From positions 2,936,749-3,000,748 of the forward strand of contig JACBWW010000045.1 of NCBI GenBank assembly GCA_020086605.1: a DNA stretch of 64,000 nucleotides. The letters run 5' to 3'. Position 1 is the stretch's first letter; each line of letters opens with the position of its first letter. This document shows, in pieces, positions 39,172 to 49,900 of the stretch. Both the position numbers and the translations under genes were made by a program. Under the pieces are notes generated by a model. That model made no database searches. It saw nothing but the letters and a program-made list of their open reading frames with translations, and had not been told where the DNA came from. This DNA comes from Lanius collurio (taxonomy: Eukaryota > Chordata > Aves > Passeriformes > Laniidae).

Positions 39172-39204
39172 GATTTTTGTTGTGTGTTCTTGCTTGTGGT
39201 TGGA

Positions 39205-39232
39205 TTTTTTTTTGTTTTGTTTTGTTTGTTTT
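39205..39232. repeat. T-rich (TTTTG)n tract
   Basis: A run of T is followed by TTTTG units just downstream of the TASL2 poly(A) site. Confidence 0.85.
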
Positions 39233-42200
39233 AATCCAGTATCCTTATTTCTTGAACATTTCTTAAAGTCTTCTCTGAGCTGAAAGAAAATATCAGTAGG
39301 ATTGAGAAGAAGCTGCTCCTGAGGGAGAAGTGATCTGAGTGTGCAAAGGATTCAAATGACAGGGTAAGATAATTCCTGACAAGGAAATAAATTAATAAAA
39401 TCAGACTAATGCACACCCAAGACTTAACTGGTCATTGCCTGATCCATAATTCCCACTGACCTTGGTGCAAGGAATATGAGCAGTACTGAATCTTGTCCTT
39501 GCTTTCTAGGAGCATGACAGGAAAAGGATGATTTGGTTCCCCATGCATTGCCCTAATTCCATGTGTGTCTCATTAATCCTCTTCTCAGCATTCAAAATCA
39601 AGCAGGAGTCCTTTGGAAGAAGCCAAATGACTTCATTAAATTCCAGAGGAGTCCAGGGTGGGCAGAGCTCTCCAGATTTCCTTGGTGGAGGTGCAGAGAA
39701 TGAGTTAACCGAGGGTGAGAGGGAAATATTCCAGAGGGCATCAGTAGCCAAAGGGTTTGCAATTATCCATGGCAAGAAGTGCTCTGTGGCATTTGTGCTG
39801 CCATGCCCCAGCCCTTGGTTCCCCCTGGGAGCTATTTATAGTTGAGGCCAAAGTCTGGAAAGAAGTTAAATGCACAAGGTTCTTCCTCAGGAAATGAGGA
39901 AGTCGGAGGTTAAACCTGAGCTCCAGACTCGGGTGGTTTCCAGTCCTTCCCAGCGCTGAGAAAAGCGTTGGAGGAGCCCCTCTCTGCTGTGCTGCTCACC
40001 TCCCTCCCACCCCAGGGACTGCAGTCAACGGCTCAGCAGCAGTGGGAGAATCCCTGCTGGATCTGCTTCTCCATCCCCATGACACAAATGGAGTGGCAGA
40101 GGAGAAAACATAAAATAATGGGAGTTTGGCACAACCTGAGGTTATTGGCAAGTTGTGTTCATCCTATCTCTTCTCAGGCCTGGTTTCAGAGCTCATTTAA
40201 AAATTAATTTTATTACATATGTGGATAATTTTAGCTGGAATGAAAATAAAACCACACAACAGCAGTGTTTTGAGGAAAATGGGTAATTTAAACCACCCCA
40301 GTGACACGTGTTTTCGCAGCACAAATGAAGGTAAATGCACGTGGTTAACGTAAAGCAGATTGTGTTTTGTTATTGATTTAATGTAGTTTTTCCCATGGAA
40401 AAATACTGTCCATGTTCTTCCCCCCTACCTCCCAGCATTTGTTATTCAGGTTTAATCCAGAATTTAAGTCACTTCTCAAAATTAATTTCTCTCTGTGGGA
40501 AGAAAGATGTTGCTGCAGAATACATTTTAGGGGCAAAATCTGGGAATTTCTAAAAAGATGAGACAAACACATTTATTACTCACTTAAATACTACTTTAAT
40601 TTCAATTTTGTTTAATTGACATGTTGCAATCCATGACCTGCTTTGGATTTATTTATGTTTTAAAGATGCTGAGTCCCATTATGAGTTTGAGTAAAGCTCC
40701 ATCAGCTGCGCTGGACCTGTGCCAGTTTTCACTAGCAGGAAAAAGGCCTCAGTGAACCCAAATTCCATGGGGAAAATCCCTGGAAAGGTGCTTTTCCAGC
40801 CTGCTGAAGGGCAGCAGCTGGATTTCATTACAAAAGAAAGCAGTGCCATATTTTACAGGGCAGACATCCACGGCCACATTCTGCCTGGAGTTGATTTTTA
40901 TCCACATGCCAGAAAATCGATGTTGCAGGAGAAATGCTGGCAGGGAATTCTTACCTTCATATCCAGCTCTCATTCTGTGTTCCCACAGAGGAGTATTCAC
41001 CAGGTCCTGGGACCCAGACCCTGGAGAAAGCTGGACTCCAGTTAAATTCCCCAATCCTTTGGTCAGGATGTTCCCCAGCCTGCCTCAGCTGGGGGAATTA
41101 AGCTCCTCTAGAAGGTGACTTCGTCTGCCTGGAGGATAATTGAGATTTTTACACATTAACAATCTTTCTGAGATTTATTAAATAGTCAAATGGTGATATC
41201 TAGTGGTGGTTTCCTTTAGTACCTTCCAGGTCAGGATTTCCAGAGCTTTACAACCATTTTGCGATGAAATCTCAAAGTCTGTCTTTCTCTGGGGGCAGGA
41301 TTATTTCCCACAAAAAGGATGCCCAGGTGTGCAGAACAACCACTTCCGTCAATTGATGCTCTATTCAAGTTAAATATATTTTAAGGTTTTAAAACCTGGA
41401 AGGCCAAACCCTTCCCTTTTGGACTAAAACATCTGACAATCAGAAAAATCTCAAACACTAAATACCTGTATTTTTCATTCATCTCTCTTTTAAACAGGAA
41501 AATGCCATTTGCTTGTTAAGCAAATTAGACAATCTGAGTGGCTTATTTTTTCACCCCAAATGTGAAATACTAATTTGCTATTTGTGGGCTGAAATCTACT
41601 TTTTAGCAGTGTGCTTTCTTTCTCTCCACTAATTTATACGTGGCATAGCAAAACTGATTTTTTCTCTCTGTTTTGCTCCTGTTTTACATGCAGATTTCAA
41701 AAATCCGGATACTTGATTGTGATTAACCTAATTTTCTTTTTCTTTACCAGAAGATCCTCACCACTTAATCCTTGCCTTCTTTTCTTTGAATTCATTTATT
41801 TGTGGTAATCCCATCGATCTGTTGGGAATATAAATCACTTGTGAGGGTCAGTGGTTGGCTGGTAAATGAATGCCCAGGTGCTAATGAATCTTCCACTCCC
41901 ACATCCACCATCCTGCCTTCAGTGGGGAAATAAAAGGGTTTAGTGTGGAGCTGTGAATCCCAGGAGGTTGAAGACCTTCCTTTTTCCATCCTGGTCTGTG
42001 TAGGGGTTGTGGATATTCCCCTTCACTTGTGGGCTCTGCTCTTGGGAAGGCAGAAAAGCTGGAGGAAAATTTGCTACACTGGAGCTGAGTTACTGAAACT
42101 TGCACAGAACGTGTTGGGAGTCCTGTGTGGTCTGTGCCCATCAGGGCTTTATTTTCCTTGGGATGTGTGTTTGGGGCTCCCTTTGGAGGAGAAAAATTGT

Positions 42201-42539
42201 TGCTCTTTTTACAATCTTTTAAACTGCAGTGCCTTGGGAACAGTGTGGCAGCTCACCACTTTTCCTGGGGCTTTATTTGGTGGTTTTTTTGAAAGAAAGG
42301 TGAGCAAGGAGCTGCAGAGCTTCCCCTGGAGAAGGGAAACACAGGATCCTAAGGGGCTGTGACTAAAACCAGCCCCAGAAGAAGAGCTGAGACTTGCAGG
42401 GGTTTTCTGTGTCCCACCACTGCTGCCCCTCCTTGTGGGTAAGGGGGAACAGCATCTTTCCTAAATACAGCTTTAGTTGGGTAAAGCTGAAATACAGGCT
42501 CTGGACTCTGTGGAACTCCCTGGGAATATCAACTCTATT

Positions 42540-42898
42540 ATGGAGCCAGGCTGGGAGGGCTCTGGGGAGAGCTCAGAGCCCCTTCCAGTGCCTGAAGGGA
42601 CTCCAAGAGAGCTGGAGAGGGACTTGGGACAAGGGCCCAGAGTGACAAGATGGGGGGAATGGCTTCCCACTGCCAGAGGGCAGGGTTAGATGGGATATTG
42701 GGAAGGAATTCCTGCCTGTGAGGTCGCTGAGGCCCTGGCACAGGGAGCCCAGAGAAGCTGTGGCTGCCCCATCCCTGGAAGTGTCCAAGGCCAGGCTTGG
42801 AGCAGCCTGGGCTAGGGGAAGGTGTCCCTGACAATGGCAGGGGGTGGCACTGGATGATTTTAAAGGTCTCTTCCAACCCAAACCAGTCTGTCATCCCA
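42540..42898 (+). mobile_element. CR1 LINE fragment (longest clear copy here)
   Basis: The copy extends further 5' than the others. It includes AGAGCTGGAGAGGGACTTGG, GGGGGAATGGCTTCCCACTG and TTAGATGGGATATTGGGAAG. It then runs through CTGTGGCTGCCCCATCCCTG to CAATGGCAGGGGGTGGCACT and CTTCCAACCCAAACCAGTCT. Confidence 0.93.
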
Positions 42899-43652
42899 TG
42901 AATTTTTATCCTTTCTCCCCATGCTGGTGCAGGAAGGCTTTTCCTGCCTCTCACTCCTGTGTTGGGAGACAGAGGCTTTGCTTTCCTGGGTTCTCATTTG
43001 CTGTTTAGGGATCCTTGATCCTCCTCAAATAAGTTTCTAATTTTGTGCAATAATGCAATTTCTTAATCTGCTGGGTTTTGTTCTCATTCCCATCTGTAGT
43101 GATTACACACTTCTGCTTTCTGTTGCCAAATTTGTAAGGCCCACAGACCATTTATTCCCTTGTTCTATTGCTTAGCTGCACGAAGTTGATATTTCAATAA
43201 TTAATTACTAATTTGAGAGGTAACAAGAGTTAACAAAGATGAGTGAGAGAACACCCAGACCTACTCTCACATTTTATTTTAAGCTGTGTTGGCTGTTTGT
43301 TTCAATGAGTGAGATTTGTGAACGTAATGGAATAGGGAAGAGAACTGCACACTAATTTCCTGAAAATCTTGCCTTGAAGTTTTAAATTAGCAAATTTTGT
43401 TCTTCTTTCCTGGTAATTGAATTACAAACTTTCCTGAAATAGGAAGCAAAAAATATTCATGTTGCACATGTTAAATTTGTAGAAATCAGAGAGTGAAATG
43501 CTCTGTGTGGCTATTGGGGCTGGTGGTGTTTGCACACTGGCAAAGGCCATGGGCACAGCTCCCTTTCCCTTTGCTCTCCAGGCTCTGCTCCAGCCCAGCC
43601 ATCCAACAGCAAGGACAGGTCACTGATCACAGGCAAATGGCTTGGGGACAGC

Positions 43653-43658
43653 TTTATT
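43653..43658 (-). terminator. Minus-strand poly(A) signal AATAAA
   Basis: A minus-strand AATAAA lies 7 bp beyond the stop codon of the candidate exon at 43666-43883. It is one of the few pieces of context supporting that exon. Confidence 0.4.
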
Positions 43659-43665
43659 GAATATT

Positions 43666-43883
43666 TTATATAACAAAGACATCCTTGGGAATAGCCACCT
43701 GCTGATGTTTGTTCCATGGAGAGAAACCAAAGGCTGCATCCAGCAGGTAAAAAACTTCAGGTAAAGCATGGATTTCTCCTGAAAATGTGGGGGACCAGGA
43801 TGTGGTGTCCTGAGGGCAGCCAATGAATGGGAGCTGATCTCCACGCTGAGGTGAAGTCCATGAATTAAATACCCAAGATCTCA
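43666..43883 (-). CDS. Candidate terminal coding exon of an unidentified minus-strand gene
   Basis: On the minus strand a good acceptor (TTCTGCCTCCTCACCAG, AG at 43885-43884) opens a 218-bp exon. Its frame runs through RSWVFNSWTSPQRGDQLPF near the start and PEVFYLLDAAFGFSPWNKHQ later, to a TAA at 43668-43666. AATAAA follows only 7 bp after the stop, with a GCTGTCCCC context downstream. Composition looks protein-like and unbiased, but I do not recognise the family. The frame needs a one-base overhang from the previous exon. A donor-like AGAA|GTAACT at 44095/44094 has that phase, but the frame upstream of it stops at 44233. It could be a real uncharacterised gene, a decayed one, or chance. Confidence 0.35.
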
Positions 43884-44822
43884 CTGGTGAGGAGGCAGAA
43901 TGTGCTCACACCTCTGCTGAGATGTATCCTTTTAACTTGCTCCTTATCGACATTCCAGCTGCTCAATGTAATTGTGTTTGAATCCTCCTAAAACCCAGAT
44001 TTCTGACTGGAATCTCTGATGTTATATTAAATCTCAGCCTGCCTGGGCTCTGGGTGCCCACGAGGCTCCCCAGCTCCCTGCAGCACCAAGTTACTTCTGT
44101 GTCTCCATGGCCTGTGACGTGCTGAGAGACCCCATGTGATGGCTCGAGGGTTTCGTGGTCCTGCTGCCCAAAATAGCTGTGTGTGGGATCCTTCCCAGAA
44201 GGGGAAGTGGGATGAGTGGTTTGGAGGTTTTTAGGGTAAGCTGAAAACAAAAGATTTACTTATAAAAAGGGACAAAAAAAAATAAGAAAAAGTGGTAACA
44301 GTAAAACATCACCTGTGTGTCCCAAATATTGTCTGGCTGATCTCTGTCCCAGACTTCAGCATGGAGCACTGAAGGGTTTCCCTAGGGAAAGCCAAGATGT
44401 CCCTCATGGATAATCCACCATGGTACTTGTGGGGCTGCCCGTGGTCAGGAGGTGAGTGTTCCCTGGGGAAAAAGGGTGTAGAAACGTCACATTTTTATTG
44501 CAGGAGCCTGAGTTTTGGTCACTGATATCACATCCCATAATAACTCTGTTCTTCTCCAAGTCTTCCTCATCCTACCAGGAGCAAGGTGCCCATCAGCCCA
44601 GTTGTGGAGGTGAAAATCCAACCTGGAGACCAAAAAATGTGGGCAGGAGCATTACATTAGGGAAAAAATGAAAGCCTGTCCATAGACATCAGATCAAATG
44701 GTGCTCACGTGAAAAAGTGGATCAATAATATCAATAGCCATTACCAGAGGAACAGCACAAATCCTGTTACAACAGAACTTTTTGCCTTTGGCTTTTGGCT
44801 TATTCATAGCTAATATGTAATG

Positions 44823-44873
44823 AACTTGATGATCATAGAGGTCTTTTCCAACCTTAATGATTCTATGATTTTA
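44823..44873 (+). mobile_element. CR1 LINE tail fragment
   Basis: Only the 3' tip is present: ACTTGATGATCATAGAGGTC, then TTTTCCAACCTTAATGATTC and TATGATT. Confidence 0.8.
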
Positions 44874-45409
44874 TAAGGCAGCTTTCTTTGAAAAACAGCA
44901 TATTTTAAAATTATCTTCCCTGTTGACCTTCCTCAAATTCTGTCCCAGCTCTGTTGGCTGGGGTTTTTTTTCTGGTTGTATTATTAAATAGAATAGATGG
45001 ATTCTACACACAAAACCAGTTTCCAGGATGCTACTGAGCTCCCCAGTGCAAGGCTTTTTATCCCCCTCCAAGTTGCAAATATTTAATTTTTGGCTTAAGG
45101 GAGATGTAGGTGAGCATTAACTTTCTTGCTTTTTTTTCCCCTGAGAATAGCAAAAACCAAAATAGATCATTTGGGAGTGGAGGGGAATGGGGGGTTGGCC
45201 GAACTCCTTTTCCATGCGGCCAAATGGAACATGTCCTCAAACGCTTAACACCAAATATTTCAACAGAAAGTGGAAATATGATGGCTTGGGATGTGAGCCC
45301 AGGCTCAGAGCTGCTTCCATTGCTCTTCCTCTGGCTAAATAATTTCTTAATTACTTCTTAATTGCTGTTAAGCGCACTATTCTCCCTTCTTCAGAGTAAT
45401 GAGTGATAT

Positions 45410-45634
45410 CTTGTTAGATATTAGGAAGAAATTCCTCCCTGTGAGTGTGGGGAGGCCCTGGCACAGGTTTTCCAGAGAAGCTGTGGCTGCCTCATTCCTG
45501 GAAATGTCCAAGGCCGAGGCTGGATGGAGCTTGGAGCAACCTGAGATCATGGGATGTGTCCCACAGGGGGGGAATGGTTGGAATGAGAGGAGTTTTAAGG
45601 TCCTTTCCAACCCAAATCATTGGGTGATTCCATG
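45410..45634 (+). mobile_element. CR1 LINE fragment
   Basis: CR1 blocks in order: TTAGATATTAGGAAGAAATT, CCTGGCACAGGTTTTCCAGA, GGAGCTTGGAGCAACCTGAG and TTCCAACCCAAATCATTGGG. Confidence 0.9.
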
Positions 45635-46710
45635 AAATTCGAATGAACCCTGGTAAAGCAGAAGGCAGTCACTCCTCGAGTGTATCACTGCATCCCTCCT
45701 GCCTTCCAAAATTTATGCTCCTCTTTCTTTACAAATGGGATGAGGAAACTCGCGTGGTACAGCTCCGAAGTGGGTCACCAGCCTGTCACTGGCACTTGAT
45801 TTTGGGGTCACTTAGGTGGCTGAAGGGAACAAATAGGCCATCGATCTGTCTGGCAATAGCCCTGGGCCTTGGATTTTAGTTACCAGTGTTCTCTGGGCTA
45901 AATTTGTGCCTCTTGAAACATCATCAACCTAAATGAAGCTTCAAAATGGAGGAATTTGACCCAATACCTTTTCTTTTCTCTGTGTTATTAAAATCTGTTA
46001 AACACTGTTGCAACTACCTTTATTTTTCAGTTTTTCCAACTACTCTGAGCAACTTGGTTTTTGATGCTGTTTTCAAGAGCGATGAAGAGAACTTTTCCTA
46101 TAAGTGTTTTTTATAGGAAACTTTTAGCAATTGTAGAGCCTTATTTGTCTCATACAGGTGCCCTCCATTCCTGCAGCTCTGTATTTAGCCCAATAAACTG
46201 TGTGATTTGCTTGTTTTACCAAATGGAAACTGATTTCCAGTAATGTTTGTGTTGTGTTCTTAGTGTGGGCACTGCAGAAATCTAGGGAAGCCCTCTGTGG
46301 GATGGAGATGTTTCGGGATAGGGTTTTTTATGGGACCTATTTTGTCAAGTCTGTCCTAACAGCAGTGAAGGTTATTTTTCCCCTCCAAGAAGGGTTTATG
46401 AGGGAGTGGGACCCAAAATACATCAAGAGTTGGGACTAAATGTGAGTTCTGCTGTTGGTCTGAGGAGACATGATGCGTTTCCTCAAGGAAGCATCCACAG
46501 GATGAGCCCCTATTTGGGCAGATGGCAACAAACCCCACCAATCTCCAGTAGGATCTCCCAGCTGGAAACTAATTGACCAGAGAGGGAAACCAGCCCGAGG
46601 TGGAGCATTTGCTCCTCCCTTTGCAGCCACCCCCACGAGTGCTGGTGTCTCCAGCCGCGCTTCCAACCGCTCACCCACCGCAGTGGGAGCCGCCAGCAGC
46701 TTCCAGGGCC

Positions 46711-46966
46711 ATGGCGAGCCAAGGACACGGAGCTGCATCTGTCCTGGCTGGCTCCTGGCTCTCCTGCATCCTCCAAGCCCCCGGGGTGGGAGCCCTGCAG
46801 GAGCCACTGCTGGAGGACACGATCCTGGAGAACAGCAGCTGGGCTGCCGAGGAAGCCCAGGGCAACGACTCCTCGGAGCACGCGTTCTTCTCTCTGGATT
46901 ATCAGCACGTCCAGGTCCCCTTTGAAATCACGCTCTGGATCATGCTGGCATCCTTGGCTAAGATAG
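46711..46966 (+). CDS. NHE gene coding exon 1
   Basis: The exon encodes residues 1-86, from [20 protein letters not shown] to LASLAKI plus a split Gly. The ATG (GGGCCATGG) has a good Kozak context. The frame stays open upstream to 46573 without another ATG. An acceptor-like CTCCCTTTGCAG ends at 46626, so a 5'UTR exon may exist further upstream. The donor is ATAG|GTGAGG at 46967. Confidence 0.88.
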
Positions 46967-49900
46967 GTGAGGGCTCCTGAGAGGCTGAGGTGGGATGGGG
47001 AATCTCGGTGGGGGTGGTGTGGGCAGGGGTGGCCTTTGCTTCAGCTCCTCTCCAGTCTTGGAGCCTGAGGTTACACACCAAAGCCTCAGGATTCGCACAC
47101 CCCGTGGGCCAGACGTGCTGCAAGGGTGCAAAACAAGGAGCATTTTGGGTTGGAAGTGGTGTTTTTCCATGTAGAAATTCCCACCTGGGAATGCTGTTGC
47201 TGTTAGGAGGAAAAATACCAGGTTTCCAGGAGGAGGGATTTGATTTAACTGCAGGACACACCAAGGTGTGTGTTCAGCTTGATTTTCTTGCCAGCCACAC
47301 TCTGTGCAGGTTGTCCACTGACATCTTCATCTTAACATGAGGATTCCTTATTCTTCTAAAAGTGCCCAGTGTCTGACCAAGGAATAATTCCATCCATGTT
47401 CAGAGCGTTACACGGCCTAAAATAAAACCTCTTTGCACCAATTGTCTGTGTGATGACATCTAAAAAAAGTTTAAGCTATGCAAAATAGCTGATTTTTCCT
47501 TTGTTTCCCTGCAAAACAGAGCACAGGAAGGTGAAAGTATTTTTCTCCAGGAATTGTCTTCAAATCTGTTAAATTACTTCTATAAAAGTTATTTTACAGC
47601 ATTTTTTTCTTTTATTTCTTTTTCTCAGAATGGAGAAGTCTCTAAGATTGAGTTAGATCAGAAGTTTTCAGATGGAAATGGCCTTTTTGTCTCACTAATT
47701 TTATGTTACATAAGGAGACTCCAATTCTAGTCATATGCATGAAGACATAATAATGATCAGAGATTTAAAAAAATTATTATTTCTATTTCAGTTAGCTTTG
47801 TTTCAATGACTTTTTCTTTTAATAACTCACTTTATACTTGTGGTGGTTGTTCTAATATTGGGCATTGCACAAGACTGGCTTGATTGAGCATTTTTTAGCT
47901 TTTTAGCTTTAAATGTTAATGATTAAATAATATTAAAAGTGAACCTATATATAATTAATGGAAGGCTTTTTGTGATTTTTTTTTTAGTGTATAGAATCTG
48001 CATTGTTTTTAAAATTAGCAGTTGTTATTTCTGTTAGTGCTGAAGATGGGATGTTGATGAGATTACATAATTAATAATCCCAAACACTTTCATTTATGCA
48101 GATTATTGCTTTTCATTTATTACCTCAATATATCTCTCTAACCTTATGCTATAATGCAATGAGGTCTGAACTGACATAAATTTGAGAAATTTTGGCATTT
48201 TCTATAATTTTTAGATTTTCTAACCAATTTTTGAGTGACTTCACCCTCACTATGTGAATTTATTTGTGCTACTCTGAGGTGTAACCTACTGTCAGTGGGA
48301 GTGTGGGGACCTTCTGAGGGGTTTGGGCTGGTGAGATAACACCAGTTTTATCTGTCCATGCCCTCCAGGGTTCCATCTCTACAACAAGCTGCCTTCTGTC
48401 GTTCCTGAGAGCTGTTTGTTGATCTTTGTGGGACTCATCATGGGAGGAATCATCTATGGATTAAATGATAGGTCACCACCAGTGATGGACAGCGACATCT
48501 TTTTCCTCTACCTCCTGCCCCCCATCGTGCTGGACGCCGGCTACTTCATGCCCAGCCGCCCCTTTTTCGAGAACATCGGCACCATCCTGCTCTACGCGGT
48601 GGTGGGCACCATCTGGAACGTGTTTGGGATCGGCTTCTCCCTCTATGGGATCTGCCAGGTGAAAGCCTTCCAGCTGCAGGACGTGTCCCTGCTGCACAAC
48701 CTCCTGTTCGGCAGCCTCATCGCCGCCGTGGACCCCGTGGCCGTGCTGGCCGTCTTTGAGGAGATCCACGTCAACGAGAAGCTGCACATCCTGGTTTTTG
48801 GGGAGTCACTCCTCAACGATGCCGTGACCGTGGTAAGGACCAGCCTGAACTGCAGTGTTGAACCTGCAGAGGGGGTTAAGAGAATGGTGGGGTGGGAAAT
48901 CTCAGCCTGCAGGTAAGGAGGCTCAGGGAAGATTTTGTTTCCTCTACAACTCCTTGAAGTGAGGTCGTAGCTGGGGGTGGGGGTGGTTTGGTCTTTTCTC
49001 CCAGCGAACAACTGACATGATGAGAGGAAATGGCCTCAAATTTCACCAGGGGAGGTTTAGACTGGAGATGGGGGAAAATTTCTTCATGGAAAGGGTGGTC
49101 AAGCATTGGAGTCACCCCACCTGGAAGTGATTAAAAACCATGTGGATGTGGCACCTGGGGACATGATTTAGTGGTGAATATGGCAGTCCTGGATTAATGG
49201 TTGGACTTGATGATTTTGGAGGGCTTTTCCAACCTCAGTGATTCTGTGATTTGCTGAGGGAAAAAGCATCAACAACCCCTTCTAGCAGAAGATTCTTTGT
49301 TCAGTTCTCTGGCCTAAGGTCCTGGGCAGCACTCATGTGAACTGAGAAGTTTCAGGTTTCTCTTTGACTCCATATTGGGGGAAAGAAGTGTCCATGAGGG
49401 CCACTGTGGTGCCCTGGTGGGAGCCAGACCTCCAGGGCAGGAGATGACGCTGCACTGGCAGAAATCCCAGCAGTGTATTTGGTGTCATGACCACATCTGG
49501 TGGACATCCTGTTAACAGCTGTTTCCCTCTTTCCTTTCCACCCCAAGGTGCTCTACAAGCTCTTCCGCTCTTTCTGTGAGATGCCGACCATCAAAAGTGT
49601 GGATGTTTTCGCCGGAGTTGGAAAATTCTTTGTGGTTGGGCTGGGAGGAGTTTTAGTGGGGCTGAGTTTTGGGTTCACCGCTGCCTTCACCACCCGCTTC
49701 ACCAAGGACATCCGTGTCATTGAGCCCCTCTTTGTGTTCCTGTACAGCTACCTGTCCTACCTCACTGCAGAGATGTTCCACCTCTCGGGGATCGTGGCGT
49801 AAGTGTGGCCCAGCAGCTCCTCTCTCCAGGCAACCTTCCTGCCTATATTCACTGTAAAACATCCAAAATGTTAAGTTTGGAAACCTGTGTATGATGAGAA

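Larger units (their letters stand above)
37595..39190 (+). other. TASL2: Terminal exon of the TASL2 transcript (5'UTR end, CDS, 3'UTR)
   Basis: A pyrimidine-rich acceptor (GTGCCTGTCTTTCAG) ends at 37594, 51 bp before the ATG, implying at least one upstream noncoding exon. The 3'UTR runs to AATAAA at 39166-39171. That signal is followed at once by a strong GT-rich element (TTTTTGTTGTGTGTTC), so cleavage near 39190 is likely. A CR1 fragment lies in the 3'UTR. Confidence 0.75.
39191..43652. other. Intergenic region between TASL2 and the minus-strand exon candidate
   Basis: The region holds a T/TTTTG low-complexity tract at 39205-39232, one long CR1 copy at 42540-42898 and many short chance open frames. 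No gene is recognised. Confidence 0.65.
43890..46626. other. Region between the minus-strand exon candidate and the Na+/H+ exchanger gene
   Basis: It contains two CR1 copies. Otherwise it is unique-looking DNA with short minus-strand open frames (43963-44250, 45058-45240) that could hold further exons of the minus-strand candidate, although none is convincing. The exchanger promoter must lie here or upstream, but no CpG island is evident. Confidence 0.55.
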
